Origin: Pseudohongiella sp.
GTDB taxonomy: Bacteria; Pseudomonadota; Gammaproteobacteria; Pseudomonadales; Pseudohongiellaceae
Assembly: GCA_030652635.1 (NCBI GenBank)
Contig: JAUSPW010000269.1
Location: 1 to 8,651 of the forward strand
Direction of reading: 5' to 3'
Length of the DNA: 8,651 nt
Shown here: one piece after another, positions 1 through 6,765 of the stretch
Layout of the letters: every line of letters begins with the position of its first letter
How positions within the stretch are numbered: position 1 is the first letter of the stretch
Translations under genes and position numbers: made by a program
Notes under the pieces: generated by a model
The model's database searches: none
The model's input: the letters and a program-made list of their open reading frames with translations, nothing else
What the model was told of the DNA's origin: nothing

Positions 1-1481
1 GTGTTATGCACTACTTCGATATTGTTGACCCAGCCCAAGCGAGGTTGGTTGAATCTGTTGATGTAGGTCAGGGTGAGCGCGTCACGGCGGCAGAATTTCT
101 GGTTGGATCGGTTTCCATCGTAGTAGGCACCGAATCGGGCAAACTCAGTCAGTGGTTTCTTGTGCGTGATGAAAGCAATACTTCCACGCTGACACAAATC
201 CGGGAATTCGAGAGCCATGATGCCGCAATTACTGCCATCGCGCCCGAACATACACGTAAAGGTTTTATTGTTGTTGATGCGGCAGGCCAGGTGGGTGTGC
301 ATTACGGCAGTTCATCGCGCACCCTGTACCTCAATAAAGTCAGTGATCGTAGCCTGACCAACATCGCCATTTCTCAGATCAATAGCCGTCTTTTGTGGCT
401 TGATGACCAGCAGCAGGTCAGTTCAGCGTCCATGTGGAACGAGCACCCGCAACTGTCTTGGGCGGCCATGTGGAACAAAGTCTGGTACGAAGGCCGGGAA
501 GACCCAGAGTACATCTGGCAGTCCTCCTCAGGATCGGATGAATTTGAGTCCAAATTCAGTCTGGTACCGCTGACGGTAGGGACATTAAAAGCTGCGTTAT
601 ACGCGATGCTGTTTGCGATGCCGCTGGCAATCGCTGGCGCGATCTACACAGCGTATTTCATGACGCCCAAATTGCGCGGTGTGGTCAAACCCAGTATCGA
701 AATTATGGAAGCACTGCCAACCGTGATCCTCGGATTTCTGGCAGGCTTGTGGCTGGCGCCTTTTGTCGAGAACAATCTACCTGCGGTGTTCAGCTTTTTC
801 TTGTTGATGCCCTTGATGCTGCTGTTGTTTGCATTCCTGTGGACGCGTTTCCCCAGCGCGCTTCGTTCACGTATCCCGGATGGTTGGGAAGCAGCATTGT
901 GCGTACCTGTGATTTTGATCTTTGGAACAATCTGTGTGCAATCCAGCCCATGGGTAGAGGTCTGGTTGTTTAATGGCAGCATGCGTCAGTGGTTCACCGA
1001 TATTGGTGTTAACTACGATCAGCGAAATGCCCTGATCGTTGGTATTGCCATGGGTTTTGCTGTTATTCCAACGATCTTCTCGATTGCTGAAGATGCCGTA
1101 TTTACTGTGCCGCGTCATTTGACCCAGGGTTCACTGGCGCTGGGCGCCACTCGTTGGCAAACCGTGTTGGGTGTTGTGCTACCGACCGCCAGCCCGGGTA
1201 TTTTTTCGGCGGTCATGATGGGTTTTGGCCGCGCAGTAGGTGAAACCATGATTGTATTGATGGCAACGGGTAACAGTCCGGTCGTGAACTTTAATATCTT
1301 TGAAGGTATGCGGACCTTGTCGGCCAATATTGCTGTTGAGTTGCCGGAGACTGCCGTGGGATCTTCCCATTTCAGGGTGTTGTTCCTCGCGGCGCTGGTG
1401 CTGTTGGCACTGACCTTTGTTGTTAATACGCTGGCAGAGATTATCCGACAGCGGCTGAGACAACGTTACAGTAACCTGTAA
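1..1481 (+). CDS. pstC: Phosphate ABC transporter permease PstC, long form, 5' end outside window
   Basis: Inner-membrane permease that with PstA forms the phosphate channel of the PstSCAB importer. The frame is open to the left edge (a Val codon precedes the ATG at 6), so that ATG is probably internal. Counting from it, residues 1-180 are hydrophilic with beta-rich, WD-repeat-like stretches (for example around ESHDAAITAIAP, 69-80), as in the long Pseudomonas-type PstC. Hydrophobic segments follow near 191-219, 236-253, 260-280, 296-313, 342-360, 395-420 and 457-477. The permease EAA loop is at about 361-398 (GSLALGATRWQTVLGVVLP), followed by GRAVGETM, typical of PstC. Compared with the roughly 320-residue E. 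coli protein it has both the N-terminal domain and an extra hydrophobic pair near 260-313. It is first in the visible operon, 72 bases before pstA. The identification is secure; the role of the extra domains is not known to me. Confidence 0.95.
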   Translation, partial: VMHYFDIVDPAQARLVESVDVGQGERVTAAEFLVGSVSIVVGTESGKLSQWFLVRDESNTSTLTQIREFESHDAAITAIAPEHTRKGFIVVDAAGQVGVHYGSSSRTLYLNKVSDRSLTNIAISQINSRLLWLDDQQQVSSASMWNEHPQLSWAAMWNKVWYEGREDPEYIWQSSSGSDEFESKFSLVPLTVGTLKAALYAMLFAMPLAIAGAIYTAYFMTPKLRGVVKPSIEIMEALPTVILGFLAGLWLAPFVENNLPAVFSFFLLMPLMLLLFAFLWTRFPSALRSRIPDGWEAALCVPVILIFGTICVQSSPWVEVWLFNGSMRQWFTDIGVNYDQRNALIVGIAMGFAVIPTIFSIAEDAVFTVPRHLTQGSLALGATRWQTVLGVVLPTASPGIFSAVMMGFGRAVGETMIVLMATGNSPVVNFNIFEGMRTLSANIAVELPETAVGSSHFRVLFLAALVLLALTFVVNTLAEIIRQRLRQRYSNL

Positions 1482-1505
1482 GCCGTAACAGACAGAACGG
1501 TCAAG

Positions 1506-1530
1506 AAAGTCAGAAAAGTCAGAAAGTCAG
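1506..1530. repeat. Three short direct repeats in the pstC-pstA spacer
   Basis: AAAGTCAG occurs three times, at 1506-1513, 1515-1522 and 1523-1530, in an A- and purine-rich spacer of 72 bases between pstC and pstA. The run continues into AAAAAAGAGA just before pstA. It looks like slippage-generated sequence. It carries no hairpin and no strong Shine-Dalgarno site; the closest purine-rich stretch, AAGAGA at 1535-1540, is 13 bases from the pstA ATG. Confidence 0.7.
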
Positions 1531-1553
1531 AAAAAAGAGACGAGCAAAATATA

Positions 1554-3230
1554 ATGGGTTACACGCGACAGTGGTTCAAAAGTGGCACACCATGGATCTG
1601 GCTTAACGGCGGGGCAGTGGCCTTTAGCATGATTATGGTTGCCGGATTGATTGGTTTGATTGCCGTGCGCGGATTTGGACATTTCTGGCCGTCTGATGTC
1701 GCTTTGATCAATCTGACCAATGCCAGTGGCGAACGCAGTACATTGATTGGCCAGCTGGTGCGCAGCCAGACGGTGCCCGCTGCCGTTGCGCGCGATTCAG
1801 GAGAAACAGTGCCTGATGATATCGAACTGGTTACCCGTCACCTGATCAAGTTGGGTAACCGCGACCAGACTGGCCGGGATTTTGCTTGGTATCTTGAGCT
1901 TGGTATGGAGCCTTGGCAGTACCCGCGCGACATCATGGTGGTTGAGCGCCGTGAATGGGGTAACTTTTACGGCCAACCGCTGGCCCTGTTGAGAGAAGGT
2001 ACAGTGGTTGCCACGCCAGACGCTGCAAACTTTATGACTGAGTTGCAGGCTGCCGTGACGCGCAGCATAGAATTGCATGAAGAGATTCGTCGTCTGGAGC
2101 GTGGCGCAGTGGGTCGTATAAATGCCAGACTTGAACGCCTGAGACTGGATGGGCGCCGTCTGGAGCTTGACGAGCCGCCTGCTGATGTAAAAGCCGCTGA
2201 ATTGGGCAGAATTGCAGCGGCCCGTGCAACACTGGACGATGAATATGCGGTTTTACGTCAGGAATTGGACGTCATTTACGCCAGTACCCGACGCGATACC
2301 TTGCAGATGCGCATGGCAGATGGCAATGAAGTCAATATCTCGCTCGCGGCCATTATGCGTATCACCGAGCCCAACGCCATGTCGGTGTTTGGTAAATCAG
2401 CGCAATACGTTGAGCGTTTGTGGGAATTCTTAACCGATGATCCGCGTGAAGCCAATACTGAAGGCGGCATCTTCCCGGCGATATTTGGCACAGTAACCAT
2501 GGTCATGGTGATGTCGATCATTGTGACGCCATTTGGAATATTGGCGGCGATTTATCTGCGCGAGTATGCAAAACAAGGCACGATGACCCGCATTATTCGA
2601 ATCTCGGTCTATAACCTCGCGGGTGTGCCGTCGATTGTATACGGCGTATTTGGTCTGGGGTTTTTTGTTTATTACCTTGGCGGCAGTCTTGATCAACTAT
2701 TTTACGAAGCCGCACTGCCCACACCAACCTTCGGTACACCTGGCTTGTTCTGGGCGTCACTGACGCTGGCATTGTTGACCCTGCCGATTGTGATTGTTTC
2801 CACCGAAGAGGGTTTGGCACGTATTCCCAGTACAATTCGCCAAGGCAGTCTGGCGCTGGGTGCCACAAAATCCGAAACGCTCTGGAAGGTTGTGGTGCCA
2901 TTGGCAACACCTGCGATGATGACGGGACTTATTCTGGCGATTGCGCGGGCTGCGGGTGAGGTTGCACCGTTGATGCTGGTGGGGGTGGTCAAACTGGCAC
3001 CCGCATTGCCGATTGATGCAACGTTCCCGTTCCTGCATCTTGATCGAAAAATTATGCACCTAGGGTTTCATATCTATGATGTCGGTTTCCAAAGCCCGAA
3101 TGTGGAAGCGGCACGACCACTGGTCTATGCCACCGCATTGATTCTTGTGATTCTGATTATGGTACTTAACCTGGCAGCCATCAGTATTCGTAATCACCTG
3201 CGCGAACGTTATCGCAGCGCAGGGGAATGA
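1554..3230 (+). CDS. pstA: Phosphate ABC transporter permease PstA, long form
   Basis: Second membrane subunit of the PstSCAB phosphate importer. The protein has 558 residues, against about 296 in E. coli. Residues 20-42 form the first membrane helix. Residues 43-305 are a hydrophilic insert, predicted periplasmic, with a charged, probably coiled-coil stretch at about 160-245 (rich in Arg, Glu and Leu). The MetI-type permease core runs from about 306 to 545, with helices near 308-335, 350-375, 398-416, 452-475 and 523-545. The EAA loop is at 418-450 (GSLALGATKSETLWKVVVP), followed by ARAAGEVAPL, typical of PstA. The start at 1554 gives an N-terminus (WFKSGTPWIWLNGGA) like that I recall from long Pseudomonas PstA proteins, although the ribosome binding site is weak. 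It lies 72 bases after pstC and 46 before pstB, so one operon is likely. Confidence 0.96.
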   Translation: MGYTRQWFKSGTPWIWLNGGAVAFSMIMVAGLIGLIAVRGFGHFWPSDVALINLTNASGERSTLIGQLVRSQTVPAAVARDSGETVPDDIELVTRHLIKLGNRDQTGRDFAWYLELGMEPWQYPRDIMVVERREWGNFYGQPLALLREGTVVATPDAANFMTELQAAVTRSIELHEEIRRLERGAVGRINARLERLRLDGRRLELDEPPADVKAAELGRIAAARATLDDEYAVLRQELDVIYASTRRDTLQMRMADGNEVNISLAAIMRITEPNAMSVFGKSAQYVERLWEFLTDDPREANTEGGIFPAIFGTVTMVMVMSIIVTPFGILAAIYLREYAKQGTMTRIIRISVYNLAGVPSIVYGVFGLGFFVYYLGGSLDQLFYEAALPTPTFGTPGLFWASLTLALLTLPIVIVSTEEGLARIPSTIRQGSLALGATKSETLWKVVVPLATPAMMTGLILAIARAAGEVAPLMLVGVVKLAPALPIDATFPFLHLDRKIMHLGFHIYDVGFQSPNVEAARPLVYATALILVILIMVLNLAAISIRNHLRERYRSAGE

Positions 3231-3266
3231 CATCAGCCATTGATTAAACTATGTATTTGCAACAAC

Positions 3267-3270
3267 AGGA
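3267..3270 (+). promoter_or_regulatory. Ribosome binding site supporting the upstream pstB start
   Basis: AGGA sits six bases before the ATG at 3277, a good spacing, which favours the longer PstB form. A second possible site, AGGTGA at 3387-3392, lies ten bases before an in-frame ATG at 3403, so an internal start is also conceivable. Confidence 0.5.
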
Positions 3271-3276
3271 CCTGAC

Positions 3277-4173
3277 ATGACCGGTGAACAGACAACAAAT
3301 GTGACAGGGGATTTGGCGACTAACCAGCCTGAGGCGCCTACGCGCCGCGAACGCCCGGTAGTATCGGCCGCCTCGGCGCGTAAGATAGGTGAACGCGATA
3401 CCATGTCCTTGAGCGACGAAGTCGCAAAAATTCAGGTAAACCATCTGGATCTTTTCTACGGGGCTGATCAGGCCTTAAAAGACATCAATCTGATGATTCC
3501 GGAAAAACGGGTTACTGCGTTCATCGGACCGTCTGGTTGCGGTAAGTCGACCCTGCTGCGCTGTTTTAACCGCATGAATGACCTGGTGGATATCTGCCGG
3601 ATTAAAGGCGAAATCGTGATGGATGGCAAAAACATCTATGACCGTGATGTCGATGTGGCTGATCTGCGCCGAAGTGTGGGCATGGTTTTTCAGAAGCCGA
3701 ACCCCTTTCCCAAGACCATATACGAAAACGTGGCTTACGGACTTCGTCTGCAAGGTGTGACATCGCGCCGGGTGTTGGATGAAGCCGTCGAAAAGTCTCT
3801 GCGCGCTGCGGCGTTATGGGATGAGGTCAAAGACAGGCTGCAGGACAACGCGTTTGGCATGTCGGGTGGTCAACAACAACGTCTGGTGATTGCACGTGCA
3901 ATTGCCATTGAGCCGGAAGTGATTTTGCTGGACGAACCGGCCTCTGCATTGGATCCGATCTCAACACTCAAAATTGAAGAGTTGATCAACGAGTTAAAAC
4001 AGGATTACACGATTATTATTGTGACACACAACATGCAACAGGCCGCACGTGTTTCGGATTACACCGCCTTCATGTATATGGGGAATCTTGTTGAGTACGG
4101 CGATACCGACTCGATGTTCACCAACCCGAAAAAGAAACAGACTGAAGACTACATTACTGGCCGCTACGGTTAG
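3277..4173 (+). CDS. pstB: Phosphate ABC transporter ATP-binding protein PstB
   Basis: Cytoplasmic ATPase that powers phosphate import through PstC-PstA. All ABC motifs are visible in 298 residues: Walker A GPSGCGKST (84-92), Q-loop Gln139 in MVFQKPNPFP, signature MSGGQQQR (195-202, with Met where Leu is usual), Walker B VILLDE (215-220), D-loop SALD (223-226) and the H-loop His251. The FNRMNDLV stretch after Walker A and the PISTLKIEELI stretch after Walker B are typical of PstB. The first 42 residues are hydrophilic, low in structure and rich in Thr, Arg and Ala; starting at Met43 (position 3403) would give 256 residues, close to the E. coli length of 257. I keep the ATG at 3277 because of its better placed AGGA. 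Unlike many pst operons, no phoU follows. Confidence 0.97.
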   Translation: MTGEQTTNVTGDLATNQPEAPTRRERPVVSAASARKIGERDTMSLSDEVAKIQVNHLDLFYGADQALKDINLMIPEKRVTAFIGPSGCGKSTLLRCFNRMNDLVDICRIKGEIVMDGKNIYDRDVDVADLRRSVGMVFQKPNPFPKTIYENVAYGLRLQGVTSRRVLDEAVEKSLRAAALWDEVKDRLQDNAFGMSGGQQQRLVIARAIAIEPEVILLDEPASALDPISTLKIEELINELKQDYTIIIVTHNMQQAARVSDYTAFMYMGNLVEYGDTDSMFTNPKKKQTEDYITGRYG

Positions 4174-4199
4174 TCATCAGCGCCTATTGCTTGCGCCGG

Positions 4200-5069
4200 T
4201 CAGGGTTGTCCCATAACGCTGCGGATGAGCGGCCCGGCGCCCAGATTGCCAGTCAGATTGTCACGCGCAACATTCGCGCGTGTATCGGGATTGGTGGCGT
4301 CCCTGGGTTCACTGCTGTGGTTGGCAGCGGGTACCTCGAGCTCAGCAAAAAATGCTGCCGTATCGTTAAGTTCAGCCTCCGCAAAATTGTAGCTGCCGCT
4401 GTGATCCTCATCGCCGCAGTCGATAAGATCATTGCGGCGTTGACGTTCATTACAGTCAATGTTGTTGTAGCCTCTGCTGGTTTCATCGTTCTGTGCCTGA
4501 TTGCGGATGATATCTCTCAAATCCAGCAGGGCGGGTGCCACGAGCCTGGGTGCTTGTGACGGAGGTTCTGTCGGAGCAACCGGTTCGGGGGGTGATTCTG
4601 ATCGCAGCTCTGAGGGCTGCGTCTCGGCAAGCGGGCTTTCTGCAAGCGGCGCTTCTGCGGGCATTTCGATGACGGGTTCATCTGGCACATCTTGTGTAAC
4701 AGGAGGTTCAGCCAGGGTTTCCTGTTGCACGGGGCGCGGCCGGAAACTGATCTGAATGCTGGCCGGTGGTGCCACAAATTCCCCGGGTACAGCAGCCGGG
4801 CTTACCATGAGTTCGCGCACCATTATCAACAAACCAAGATGCACCAGTATACTGACAGCGATCGGCAAACCACGCTGCAAAGGCGAACGAACCGGGTTTT
4901 CCTGCTCATGAGCGTCGCTTTCAGCACAGTCAACACCTGCCATATTCCCGGTGATGCCAGCACTGCCGATTACATCAAATACGGGCTCTAGCAAGGGTTC
5001 AGCATCTGCTCCAGGCAATAGCTGTTCAAATTCGCTGTGATTGGGCTCTTCAGATTGCTGTATCCACAT
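4200..5069 (-). CDS. TonB-like single-pass, proline-rich envelope protein of unknown function
   Basis: The protein has 289 residues: an acidic N-terminal tail (1-60), basic residues Arg62 and Arg66, one membrane helix (about 68-88), then a long presumed periplasmic part. The helix contains SILVH, with Ser73 and His77 spaced as the conserved Ser16 and His20 of E. coli TonB, and is followed by PPASIQISFRPRP and a Pro/Glu-rich stretch (about 110-178), also as in TonB. The C-terminal TonB domain with its YP motif is not recognisable. Instead residues 183-245 are polar and charged and hold two cysteines, Cys206 and Cys218, in CNERQRRNDLIDC. It starts one base after the dacB stop, so it is probably translated from the same mRNA, and ends 26 bases from the convergent pstB. 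It may be a divergent TonB paralogue or a scaffold linking membrane and cell wall. The function is not assigned. Confidence 0.8.
   Translation of the reverse strand: MWIQQSEEPNHSEFEQLLPGADAEPLLEPVFDVIGSAGITGNMAGVDCAESDAHEQENPVRSPLQRGLPIAVSILVHLGLLIMVRELMVSPAAVPGEFVAPPASIQISFRPRPVQQETLAEPPVTQDVPDEPVIEMPAEAPLAESPLAETQPSELRSESPPEPVAPTEPPSQAPRLVAPALLDLRDIIRNQAQNDETSRGYNNIDCNERQRRNDLIDCGDEDHSGSYNFAEAELNDTAAFFAELEVPAANHSSEPRDATNPDTRANVARDNLTGNLGAGPLIRSVMGQP
4627..4656 (-). repeat. Two-copy 15-bp tandem repeat inside the TonB-like gene
   Basis: Positions 4627-4641 and 4642-4656 are imperfect copies beginning GCAAGCGG on the plus strand. They encode the repeated residues AEAPL-AESPL (138-147) in the proline-rich region. 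This fits expansion of a flexible periplasmic linker by slippage. Confidence 0.65.
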
Positions 5070-5070
5070 G

Positions 5071-6546
5071 TTATTGAGACCAGGCCCAGTTCAACAGTGC
5101 GTCTGCCAACTCTTGGCCGGGCCCGGCATCAGCCGCGGTATGGTTGAGTATCGCAATCACTACATAGTGTTTTCCTGAGCGCGCATGCACATAACCGGCT
5201 ACACCCGCGACATTGTCCAGCGACCCGGTTTTAACATGCATGCTGCCGGCAGGACCCTCTCGGGTCAACCTTGTTCGCATGGTGCCATCAAGACCGGATA
5301 AGGGCAGGGAGGCTACAAACTCAGCCATGACCGGAATTTGATATCCTTGGTCTAACGCATCACCCAGCATGGCGCTGGTCAATCGCACCTCGCGCGATAA
5401 ACCGGAACCATTCACCATGACCATTTGCGCGTGGTCGATGTTGTGCTGGTCGAGATAGTTGCGCACGGCGGCGATGCCGTTTTCTACGGTCGCCGGTGCA
5501 CCAGAGCGCTCTAGCCCCAATGTCAGCAACAGATGGCGGGTCATCATGTTATTGCTGTATTTATTGATGGACTTGATGATGTCGGCGAGCGGTGGTGAAT
5601 CGTGGCGAACAATCGGGACCCGCAATGGATCTGCTGGCAGCACCTGTTCGCGCAGGCTGCCGCTGAATTCGCCACCAAGTTCCTGCCACAACTGCATAAA
5701 CAAACCATACGCATACGCGGGCGCATCGAGCACCGAGCGCGTCAGTACATACTCGTCACAACGTGAAGGAAAACGCCCGCTGAAGGTCACTGTGTTGCCC
5801 GCGTCATCCACATCAAAACTGATGCCACGCTGAAAACCGCTGCACGCGGCGTCGCGCTGGCTCAGTTGATTATTGATGGCAAGGTTGGGCAATGCCGGGT
5901 CAGCCTTTATGATGACATCACGACCGTTTTCATGCGGATAAAAGTAGAAGTTCACCGTTTGAAAGTTCACCATCAATGCATGCGGCAGCACGTTGTAGGC
6001 ACGACGGCTGTCGTTGTCGATCAGCGCCTCCTGACTTGCGGATGGATGAAACAGGCTGGCGTCGATAATCAGGTCGCCGGTGATGTTATTAACGCCACGG
6101 CGCTGCAAAGTTTTTAACAAACTACGGAAGTGCTCCTCTACCAGAAACGGATCGCCGCCACCACGAATCAGCAAGTCGCCTTGTAAAGTGCCATTACTAA
6201 TTTCGCCCAGCGCATACACCTCCGTCGTCCAGTTATACGTCGGACCCAACAGCTGCAGTCCTGCCAACGTCGTCAAGGTCTTGATGGTCGACGCCGGATT
6301 TAAAGGCAGGTGTTCATTAACCGCCAATAACGGCGATTCACTACCCACTTCTTTCACGTACAAGGTGTAAGTATTTTCGGGCAAACGATGCCCGTTGATG
6401 ACCACCTGCACAGCCGGCGGTACGGTGTTTTGCGCGTGTATGGTGTGTGTTGCAGAGAACGCAGCACACACCGCGCCAACCGCCAGCAATACTACACGGC
6501 AGATATTCAACGCCACGCTTGAGCTGCAAAAAGACAGTAGAGCCAT
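5071..6546 (-). CDS. dacB: D-alanyl-D-alanine carboxypeptidase/endopeptidase (PBP4 family, DacB)
   Basis: Periplasmic low-molecular-weight penicillin-binding protein (peptidase family S13) that trims terminal D-Ala from peptidoglycan stem peptides and can cut cross-links. The protein has 491 residues, close to the 477 of E. coli DacB. A signal peptide with a hydrophobic core at 18-31 ends near Ala38-Gln39. The active-site motifs are in order: SxxK at Ser86-Thr-Ile-Lys89, SxN at Ser331-Asn-Asn333 and KTG at Lys439-Thr-Gly441, with a large insert between the first two as usual for PBP4. NGSGLSR (379-385) is also typical. Cys235 and Cys263 could pair in the periplasm. The ATG at 6546 has GGAA seven bases upstream. 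It is followed after one base by the TonB-like gene, and a promoter candidate lies just upstream. Confidence 0.94.
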   Translation of the reverse strand: MALLSFCSSSVALNICRVVLLAVGAVCAAFSATHTIHAQNTVPPAVQVVINGHRLPENTYTLYVKEVGSESPLLAVNEHLPLNPASTIKTLTTLAGLQLLGPTYNWTTEVYALGEISNGTLQGDLLIRGGGDPFLVEEHFRSLLKTLQRRGVNNITGDLIIDASLFHPSASQEALIDNDSRRAYNVLPHALMVNFQTVNFYFYPHENGRDVIIKADPALPNLAINNQLSQRDAACSGFQRGISFDVDDAGNTVTFSGRFPSRCDEYVLTRSVLDAPAYAYGLFMQLWQELGGEFSGSLREQVLPADPLRVPIVRHDSPPLADIIKSINKYSNNMMTRHLLLTLGLERSGAPATVENGIAAVRNYLDQHNIDHAQMVMVNGSGLSREVRLTSAMLGDALDQGYQIPVMAEFVASLPLSGLDGTMRTRLTREGPAGSMHVKTGSLDNVAGVAGYVHARSGKHYVVIAILNHTAADAGPGQELADALLNWAWSQ

Positions 6547-6583
6547 ACATGATTTCCAGATTAGGGAGACTTGCGCCGATATG

Positions 6584-6618
6584 TCAGTTATCAGTTGCCA
6601 TTACGCAGTTGCCAATAA
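6584..6618. repeat. Tandem 7-bp degenerate repeats over the dacB promoter
   Basis: CAGTTGCCA occurs exactly twice, at 6592-6600 and 6606-6614, 14 bases apart. A further CAGTT lies at 6585, seven bases before the first. The stretch can be read as five heptamers resembling nCAGTTR, some degenerate. They cover the -35 to -10 region of the candidate dacB promoter, so a regulator binding site is possible. Confidence 0.5.
6587..6615 (-). promoter_or_regulatory. Candidate sigma-70 promoter for dacB
   Basis: Read on the minus strand, TTGGCA (6615-6610, five of six matches to the -35 consensus) is followed after 17 bases by GATAAC (6592-6587, four of six matches to the -10 consensus). Transcription would begin near 6580 and leave a leader of about 34 bases containing the GGAA site. 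Assigned by eye only. Confidence 0.45.
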
Positions 6619-6664
6619 TCGTTTGATGGAGACACTTTCGCTGCGCGCACTGATGCTGTCAAGT

Positions 6665-6683
6665 TGGCTATGTGTCATAGCCA
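6665..6683. promoter_or_regulatory. Perfect inverted repeat upstream of dacB, operator or hairpin
   Basis: TGGCTATG (6665-6672) and CATAGCCA (6676-6683) form a perfect 8-bp inverted repeat around TGT. No T-run follows on either strand, so it is not a standard intrinsic terminator. On the minus strand a perfect TTGACA (6662-6657) begins two bases after it, but the matching -10 position reads only GAAAGT. An operator is possible. It lies about 82 bases after the stop of the helicase gene and about 118 before dacB. The rest of the 219-base gap at 6547-6765 holds no gene that I can support. Confidence 0.5.
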
Positions 6684-6765
6684 TGCTGATCCAGGACCCG
6701 TTCGGGGGCGCGGCCAGTATGATTCCCTCTGGGGAGTGCCGCCAGGCAGCCAAATTAATTCGTAA

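Noticed and set aside
1550..1555. Perfect TATAAT before pstA
   Set aside because: It overlaps the ATG of pstA, so a transcript from it would lack the start codon. No matching -35 box was identified.
4165..4210. Bidirectional terminator between pstB and the convergent gene
   Set aside because: I looked for a stem followed by a T-run on both strands and saw only weak 3-4 bp pairings without a T-run.
4191..4991. Plus-strand open frames at 4191-4559, 4501-4755 and 4692-4991
   Set aside because: They are antisense to the TonB-like gene, whose low-complexity proline-rich coding creates open frames on the other strand. The minus-strand gene has the coherent membrane helix and operon position.
6665..6683. 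Palindrome as an intrinsic terminator of the helicase gene
   Set aside because: No T-run follows the stem on either strand, and it lies over 80 bases from the stop codon.
6601..6765. Frame stays open for 54 codons after the helicase TGA stop, including a 27-codon ORF from an ATG at 6684
   Set aside because: The S24 domain already ends naturally before the TGA, and the continuation looks like no known domain. The small ORF has only a weak GGA upstream. Treated as chance.
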